A stretch of DNA of 5,578 nucleotides, taken from positions 1 to 5,578 of the forward strand of contig CAMBGW010000071.1 of assembly GCA_945866245.1 (NCBI GenBank). The letters are read 5' to 3'. Source of the stretch: Verrucomicrobia subdivision 6 bacterium (GTDB lineage: Bacteria; Verrucomicrobiota; Verrucomicrobiia; Methylacidiphilales; Verrucolacustridaceae). Under the pieces are notes generated by a model. That model worked only from the letters and a program-made list of their open reading frames with translations, did no database searches and was not told the origin of the DNA. Positions 1 through 3,777 of the stretch are shown here, one piece after another. The position numbers and the translations under genes are program-made. The number at the start of each line of letters is the position of its first letter. Within the stretch, counting starts at the first letter, position 1.

Positions 1-909
1 TTGAATTTGCCGCGATCATCGGCTGCCTCGTCTCAACCGACAGTCCAAGGATTTCGTGCATGGTTACAGGATTGGTCGGAGTTAGCTAAAGCGAGGCTGA
101 GCCTGCTTGTTCTTCTGACGACTTTGGTTGGTTTGTACTGCGGGTCTGCAGGAAGAATGGATCCATGGCGAACCCTCTTTACCCTTTTGGGAACCTCGCT
201 GGTTGCGGCCGCGGCTGCGGTGCTGAACGAGTGGTTAGAGCGAGATTTGGACGCCAAGATGAAGCGCACAGAAGATCGGCCTCTTCCTGCGGGGCGCATC
301 AGTCCTGACGAGGCGCTGCTGGGTGGAGCAGGAATGGCGGGGGTGGGCTTAACCACGCTATATTTCGGAGTACATGCCCCGGCGGCTTTTTTAGCAGCCG
401 CGACCCTAGCTCTTTACCTGTTTGTCTACACTCCGATGAAAAGATGGAGCTCGCTGAACACCTTTGTCGGGGCGATTCCTGGAGCGATTCCCCCGCTGAT
501 TGGATTTAGTGCGGGTCGAGGCCGAATCGAATTTGAGGGGTGGGCGCTCTTCTCCATTTTGTTTCTCTGGCAAATCCCTCACTTTATGGCGATCGCTTGG
601 CGATACAGGGAGGATTATAGAAAAGCTGGTTTTCGGATGCTTCCCTGTACGGATGAAGGGGGAAGGGTGACCGGGTTAGTGTCGGTGTTGTACTGCTTAC
701 TTCTTTTACCGGCATCCCTCTGCCCCGTGTATTTAGAGGCGGCAGGGTGGATCTATGGCGCAGGGGCAATCATCCTTGGTATGGGGTATACCTACTTTGC
801 GGGCATGTTTGCCTGGAAGCCTTCTCTTGCTTCGGCGCGTACTCTTTTCCTTAGCTCGTTACTCTATTTACCCCTCCTTCTCATCCTTTTGGTTTCCGAT
901 TACCGATAA
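1..909 (+). CDS. ctaB: Protoheme IX farnesyltransferase (heme O synthase), CtaB/CyoE
   Basis: This integral membrane prenyltransferase of the UbiA superfamily transfers a farnesyl group from farnesyl diphosphate to heme B to give heme O, the precursor of heme A in aa3 oxidases. The 302-residue length is normal for the family. Seen directly: the first polyprenyl-diphosphate/Mg site at residues 76-94 (N76, E80, D82, D84, then KRTEDRP and PLPAGRI); the conserved block YTPMKRWSSLNT followed by GAIPGAIPPLIG at about 143-168; and WQIPHFMAIAWRYREDY near 190-206. About eight or nine hydrophobic helices follow one another. E80 stands where many homologues have Asp. The frame opens with TTG at the first base of the window, and the first in-frame ATG (residue 53) would remove helix 1. 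The start is therefore either this TTG or a codon outside the window. The gene is followed closely by a small ORF and oxidase subunit III on the same strand, which supports an oxidase-assembly operon. Confidence 0.95.
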   Translation: MNLPRSSAASSQPTVQGFRAWLQDWSELAKARLSLLVLLTTLVGLYCGSAGRMDPWRTLFTLLGTSLVAAAAAVLNEWLERDLDAKMKRTEDRPLPAGRISPDEALLGGAGMAGVGLTTLYFGVHAPAAFLAAATLALYLFVYTPMKRWSSLNTFVGAIPGAIPPLIGFSAGRGRIEFEGWALFSILFLWQIPHFMAIAWRYREDYRKAGFRMLPCTDEGGRVTGLVSVLYCLLLLPASLCPVYLEAAGWIYGAGAIILGMGYTYFAGMFAWKPSLASARTLFLSSLLYLPLLLILLVSDYR

Positions 910-911
910 CC

Positions 912-1028
912 ATGACTCCGCTCGCTAAAGCCAATCTCCGCATTTTACTCATGCTGATCGCCGGGGCTTTGGTGATGACGGGATTTTGGATCTATTTCAT
1001 CATCGCCAAAGAGCCGATCCGACCCTAA
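912..1028 (+). CDS. Small single-helix membrane protein (38 aa), hypothetical, oxidase-linked
   Basis: This ORF runs from ATG at 912 to TAA at 1026-1028. It starts two bases after the ctaB stop and ends 13 bases before the subunit III ATG, so it fills what would otherwise be an unexplained gap in a tight same-strand cluster. The peptide begins MTPLAKANLR, has one hydrophobic stretch at about residues 11-32 with aromatics (F25, W26, Y28, F29) near its end, and finishes AKEPIRP. Basic residues flank both ends. I do not recognise a family. By analogy, terminal oxidases often carry short one-helix accessory subunits (CcoQ- or subunit IV-like), so an assembly or structural role in the oxidase is a reasonable inference, not a demonstrated one. 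No clear Shine-Dalgarno precedes it; translational coupling to ctaB is likely if it is expressed. The alternative is a chance ORF. Confidence 0.6.
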   Translation: MTPLAKANLRILLMLIAGALVMTGFWIYFIIAKEPIRP

Positions 1029-1041
1029 ATCGAATCCACCT

Positions 1042-1695
1042 ATGAGCACCGCCGCCATTTCATCTCCTCAAGGTATCCGGACCTCATCCCCCGGCCCGCG
1101 CTTCACCTTGCCTAAATTTGGCATGCTGGTTTTTCTAGCATCTGAAGCCATGCTCTTTGCTGGCTTGATTGGGGGCTACATTGTTTTGCGGATCGCTCAG
1201 GGCCCCGACAGCTGGCCTCCTGCCGGAGCACCCGAAATCGGAGTCAAGATACCTCCAACTTTTTTAAATCTGGTCATGATTGCCAACACGGTCATCTTGC
1301 TCTCCAGCAGCATTACCTATCACTGGGGTGAGGCACGGATGCGAAAAGGGGGGAGTGGTTTGATCGGGTACAGTTTAACCGCACTTTTTGGTACGATCTT
1401 TTTAGGGGTTCAGGCTTGGGAGTGGATGCATCTGAAGCACGAGGGCATGTGGTTTAATACCTATGGCATTTACGGTTCTTGCTTTTTTACCATGACAGGA
1501 TTTCACGGGCTGCACGTTTTTCTTGGCTTGCTAGGAATTTTGATGACTGTCTGGCGCGCAGGCATACGCCAAATGAAGCTGTTCTCGCGCCAAACAGCGA
1601 ATCCTTCCCACACCTTTGAGGAGTTAACCGGCTACTATTGGCACTTCGTGGATGTAGTTTGGATCTTTCTCTACTCGATCTTATACGTCCTCTAG
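1042..1695 (+). CDS. ctaE: Cytochrome c oxidase subunit III
   Basis: This is the membrane subunit III of a heme-copper (aa3-type) cytochrome c oxidase. It does not bind the redox centres but stabilises subunit I and its proton uptake. The 217-residue length and about five helices (roughly 27-48, 73-92, 108-126, 145-170, 197-217) match the short bacterial form rather than the seven-helix mitochondrial form. Seen directly: FLASEAMLFAGLIGGY with E35 at the position of the conserved helix glutamate; FLGVQAWEW at 120-128; MTGFHGLHVFLG at 151-162; and the C-terminal signature YYWHFVDVVWIFLY at 198-211. The ATG at 1042 leaves a polar N-terminal tail of about 25 residues. The bases before it (tcgaatccacct) are pyrimidine-rich and offer no Shine-Dalgarno. 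The gene is last in the ctaB cluster and converges with the next gene, 5 bases separating the two stop codons. Subunits I and II are not in the window. Confidence 0.95.
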   Translation: MSTAAISSPQGIRTSSPGPRFTLPKFGMLVFLASEAMLFAGLIGGYIVLRIAQGPDSWPPAGAPEIGVKIPPTFLNLVMIANTVILLSSSITYHWGEARMRKGGSGLIGYSLTALFGTIFLGVQAWEWMHLKHEGMWFNTYGIYGSCFFTMTGFHGLHVFLGLLGILMTVWRAGIRQMKLFSRQTANPSHTFEELTGYYWHFVDVVWIFLYSILYVL

Positions 1696-1700
1696 GATCT

Positions 1701-2339
1701 CTACGCGCCTAGAAATCGCGCGAGCGCGATTCCGAGTTCAGTCGGGTCGGCACAGGGAATGGTTGGACCTTGAGCAGGAATGATTTGATAACCAGTCCCG
1801 TAGGACGGCCCATTGAGCACGCAAGCAGCTGTCTGATAAACTTGAATCTGCTGCCGGGCTGCTGCCTCGGCTTCGCTTTTCGATGAAGCTGCCTCCCACT
1901 TCCATCCGATGATTTTCGAATTTGGCGCCTTTTTTCGCAGGGCAGGAAGAATCTTAGGGCAAGGATGAAGTTCTAGTTTCAGGCTGGGGAGGGAGCCTGG
2001 CCACTTTTTCTGGGATACGGTCTTATGATCTGAGGTTGTTGCTTGAAAGAGCTGATAGTCGGGTAAGGCTGCTGGAAGAAGAATCGAGTCGTACCGCTTC
2101 AGATCTGCTTGCTCGATGAGAAGTTGCAGGTCGTGAAGAGTGTGGAAGCGAGCTTCGGGTTTTATTTGGGAGGGCAGGGGGTGTGTAGCACCACGGCCGA
2201 GCCATAAATGGGTCGACACCTTGGCCGAACGCAATGCTTCTGCCATGAGGATTGCGGTTCGTCCCGTAGAGTGGTTCATAATCTCGCGGGCCTCGTCCAG
2301 AGGAGTGCTCGTAGGACCGGCGATGATTAAAACATCCAT
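1701..2339 (-). CDS. Stand-alone CoaB-type (phosphopantothenate-cysteine ligase) domain protein
   Basis: This 212-residue protein resembles the CoaB half of Dfp/CoaBC, which joins cysteine to 4'-phosphopantothenate in coenzyme A synthesis. Seen directly: an N-terminal Rossmann-like start MDVLIIAGPTSTPLDEAREI; NHSTGR at 22-27, equivalent to the NHSSGK loop whose Asn is needed for the acyl-nucleotide intermediate; AALPDY at 90-95 for the usual AAVADY; KK at 111-112 near the position of the KIKK loop; LKLELHPCPKIL at 120-131 for the usual LxLxxNPDIL; and GWKWEA at 145-150 for GFAAET. Fold and order fit CoaB, but several motifs have drifted, so the substrate is unsure. There is no CoaC flavoprotein half. 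Start choice: the frame extends to a TTG at 2393 and an ATG at 2378, but the family begins just before VLIIAG, which favours the ATG at 2339. It is divergent from the cyclase gene and convergent with subunit III. Confidence 0.72.
   Translation of the reverse strand: MDVLIIAGPTSTPLDEAREIMNHSTGRTAILMAEALRSAKVSTHLWLGRGATHPLPSQIKPEARFHTLHDLQLLIEQADLKRYDSILLPAALPDYQLFQATTSDHKTVSQKKWPGSLPSLKLELHPCPKILPALRKKAPNSKIIGWKWEAASSKSEAEAAARQQIQVYQTAACVLNGPSYGTGYQIIPAQGPTIPCADPTELGIALARFLGA
1714..1731. repeat. Perfect 8-bp inverted repeat at a convergent gene end
   Basis: The sequence aatcgcgc-ga-gcgcgatt is a perfect palindrome with 8-base arms (1714-1721 and 1724-1731) and a 2-base centre; as RNA it would form a 7-bp stem with a 4-base loop. 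It lies 19 bases after the subunit III stop and inside the last codons of the CoaB-like gene (ALARF). It could act as a transcript-end hairpin for subunit III, but no T-run follows on the + strand. It may equally be a chance product of the Ala/Arg codons. Confidence 0.4.
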
Positions 2340-2380
2340 TCCTAGGTTGTAGCGGAAAAGGCTGGGCGGGGAAAACATCA

Positions 2381-2396
2381 GGCTTGCACCCAAGCC
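2381..2396. repeat. Short inverted repeat in the divergent spacer
   Basis: The sequence ggcttg-cacc-caagcc has perfect 6-base arms (2381-2386 and 2391-2396) around a 4-base loop. It lies between the divergent CoaB-like and lycopene cyclase genes, with its end 28 bases before the cyclase ATG. It could be an operator or a leader hairpin, but nothing in the sequence identifies a binding protein. If the CoaB-like gene started at its upstream TTG (2393) or ATG (2378), this element would overlap its start. Confidence 0.25.
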
Positions 2397-2415
2397 GTGT
2401 AGGGTGGAAACCGAT

Positions 2416-2421
2416 AGGTGA
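2416..2421 (+). promoter_or_regulatory. Ribosome binding site of the lycopene cyclase gene
   Basis: The hexamer aggtga lies 3 bases before the ATG at 2425. It is the most Shine-Dalgarno-like element in front of any start visible in the window and supports that start codon, although the spacing is shorter than usual. Confidence 0.5.
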
Positions 2422-2424
2422 CTT

Positions 2425-3159
2425 ATGAGCTATAGTGGATTCCATCTCGCCTTTAACCTCCCTGTACTCCTGCTGCTCTTCTTTCTTTCAGGAAAAGGCT
2501 TTTGGCCAGGTGAGGTTGTCTTGGTCATGATCGCCATTCTAGGAATTGTGGTCGCCTTTACCTCCCCTTGGGATAATTGGGCGGTGGCTCGTGGTATTTG
2601 GGATTTTCCGCCTGAGAGGATTCGATTCCGAGTCGGAAAACTGCCTATCGAGGAGTATGCCTTTTTTATTATTCAGTCGATGGAAGTGATGATGTTGAGC
2701 TGGGCATTCTTGGGTTGGGCCAAACCCCCGCAAGGCGCCCCGATGCCGCGCTGGATTGGGGAGCCAGAGGTTTTGCGACACCTTGCCATCCTTTTTGTGG
2801 CTTGGGTTGCCGTGGGGGTTCTTTTCAAGGAGTGGCCCAACCGCGAAAGGAGAATTCACTATGCTTGGCACCTCTTGTTTTGGTTTTTGCCCGTAATCCT
2901 GATTCAGTGGATTGTGGCCGGGCCGATGCTCATGGCCTACTTTTGGCAGGTTTTTGTCCCCACATTTGTCATTGGAACCTATCTATGCGTGGCAGACTGG
3001 TATGCTATCGGAAAGGGGATCTGGTTCTTTGATGAGAAGCAGATCACCGGCTGGAAAATTGGTGGGGTCATGCCATGGGAGGAGGCAGCCTTTTTTTACA
3101 TCACGAGTTTCTTAGTGGCGCAAACCTTCCTCATTCTTCTTCCTCCACAACTACGATAA
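2425..3159 (+). CDS. crtYcd: Fused heterodimer-type lycopene cyclase (CrtYc-CrtYd)
   Basis: This polytopic membrane protein of 244 residues has two tandem lycopene cyclase domains, the arrangement of fused bacterial, archaeal and fungal CrtYcd-type enzymes, which close the ends of lycopene to beta- (or, in some relatives, epsilon-) ionone rings. Seen directly: repeat 1 has SPWDNWAVARGIW at 47-59 followed by LPIEEYAFF at 73-81; repeat 2 has ADWYAIGKGIW at 190-200 followed by MPWEEAAFF at 216-224. The PxEExxFF motif is thus present twice, with each copy carrying the acidic pair. About seven hydrophobic helices are present, and RRIHYAWHLLFWFLP (142-156) opens the second half. The aggtga site supports the ATG at 2425. 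No phytoene synthase or desaturase gene is nearby, so the rest of the pathway must be encoded elsewhere. Ring type and number of ends cyclised cannot be read from the sequence. Confidence 0.9.
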   Translation: MSYSGFHLAFNLPVLLLLFFLSGKGFWPGEVVLVMIAILGIVVAFTSPWDNWAVARGIWDFPPERIRFRVGKLPIEEYAFFIIQSMEVMMLSWAFLGWAKPPQGAPMPRWIGEPEVLRHLAILFVAWVAVGVLFKEWPNRERRIHYAWHLLFWFLPVILIQWIVAGPMLMAYFWQVFVPTFVIGTYLCVADWYAIGKGIWFFDEKQITGWKIGGVMPWEEAAFFYITSFLVAQTFLILLPPQLR

Positions 3160-3198
3160 GTGACCCAGATTCGACCCTGAGCCTGTAGCAGAGCTATC

Positions 3199-3774
3199 TT
3201 AGGGTTTCGGCTCGTTCCCGGGCTTCCACTTAATATTACAGCCAAGGCTTGGAATCTGGGGTGAGGGGATTGGTTGCTTGGCTAAAATTGCCTGAAGAGC
3301 GGCCCGAAGATCTTGTCCCGTCGCCACAGTGTCGCTTTTGGGTCGAGTAGAATCAAACTGCCCCGCGTAGAGAAGTTTGCCGTCTTGGCCAACAACAAAG
3401 AGATCCGGGGTGCAGGCGGCATGCCAAGCGTGCGCGACGGCCTGCGAGGCATCAATCAAGTAGGGAAATTTCCAGCCACCCGCTTGCGCAAAAGCCGACA
3501 TCTTATCAGGGGCATCATCAGGATACTGCGAGGCATCATTGGAATTAATAGCGACAAAGGAGATGCCTTTTGCCTGGAATTCGGAGGAGAGGCGTCCGAG
3601 CACATCACGGACGTGAACGACATAAGGGCAATGGTTGCATGCGAAAACGACAACCAGAGGCTTTCCATGCGAGCAATCTTCACGCGTCAGGATCTTTCCA
3701 CTTGCATCGGGCAAAGCGAAACTAGGAGCAGGGGAGCCCAAGGGAAGTCGCTGAGTTGAGCCAGTACGCGCCAT
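3199..3774 (-). CDS. Thioredoxin-fold redoxin (AhpC/TSA, PRX-like family) with CxxC motif
   Basis: This 191-residue protein has a thioredoxin/peroxiredoxin fold. Seen directly: LPLGSPAPSFALPDASGK at 10-27, the usual AhpC/TSA-type opening; VVVFACNHCPYV at 41-52 with a C46-N-H-C49 redox pair; FVAINSND at 73-80; the cis-proline TP at 122-123 in ACTPDLFVV; then GKLLYAGQFD; and a C-terminal SLGCNIKW with a further cysteine (C179). The CNHCPYV motif and the SxGCxIKWK tail mark a widespread family usually annotated as thioredoxin-family or redoxin-domain protein, whose substrate is mostly unknown. No signal peptide or membrane anchor is visible, so a cytoplasmic location is inferred. The ATG at 3774 lies 3 bases after the stop of the upstream protease gene, which suggests co-transcription and translational coupling. 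It converges with the cyclase gene, 39 bases apart. A true peroxidase role is less likely because the classical PxxxTxxC site is replaced by the CxxC site. Confidence 0.88.
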   Translation of the reverse strand: MARTGSTQRLPLGSPAPSFALPDASGKILTREDCSHGKPLVVVFACNHCPYVVHVRDVLGRLSSEFQAKGISFVAINSNDASQYPDDAPDKMSAFAQAGGWKFPYLIDASQAVAHAWHAACTPDLFVVGQDGKLLYAGQFDSTRPKSDTVATGQDLRAALQAILAKQPIPSPQIPSLGCNIKWKPGNEPKP

Positions 3775-3777
3775 AAT

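Noticed and set aside
200..225. GC-rich stretch gcggccgcggctgcgg with partial dyad symmetry
   Set aside because: It lies inside ctaB and simply encodes an alanine run in a membrane helix (VAAAAAV).
2340..2393. Longer CoaB-like start at TTG 2393 or ATG 2378
   Set aside because: The added residues (18 or 13) do not belong to the CoaB fold, which begins just before VLIIAG, and neither upstream start has a clear ribosome site. They cannot be fully excluded.
2384..2412. ttgcac as a -35 box for the cyclase gene
   Set aside because: No acceptable -10 hexamer occurs 16-18 bases downstream.
2023..2445. A 140-codon minus-strand frame and a 70-codon plus-strand frame over the CoaB-like gene
   Set aside because: Both overlap the frame that carries the CoaB motifs; their translations look like out-of-frame sequence with no family resemblance.
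3160..3210. Possible bidirectional terminator between the cyclase and redoxin genes (accct ... agggt)
   Set aside because: The arms are only 5 bases, the loop is over 20 bases, and there is no T-run; too weak to call.
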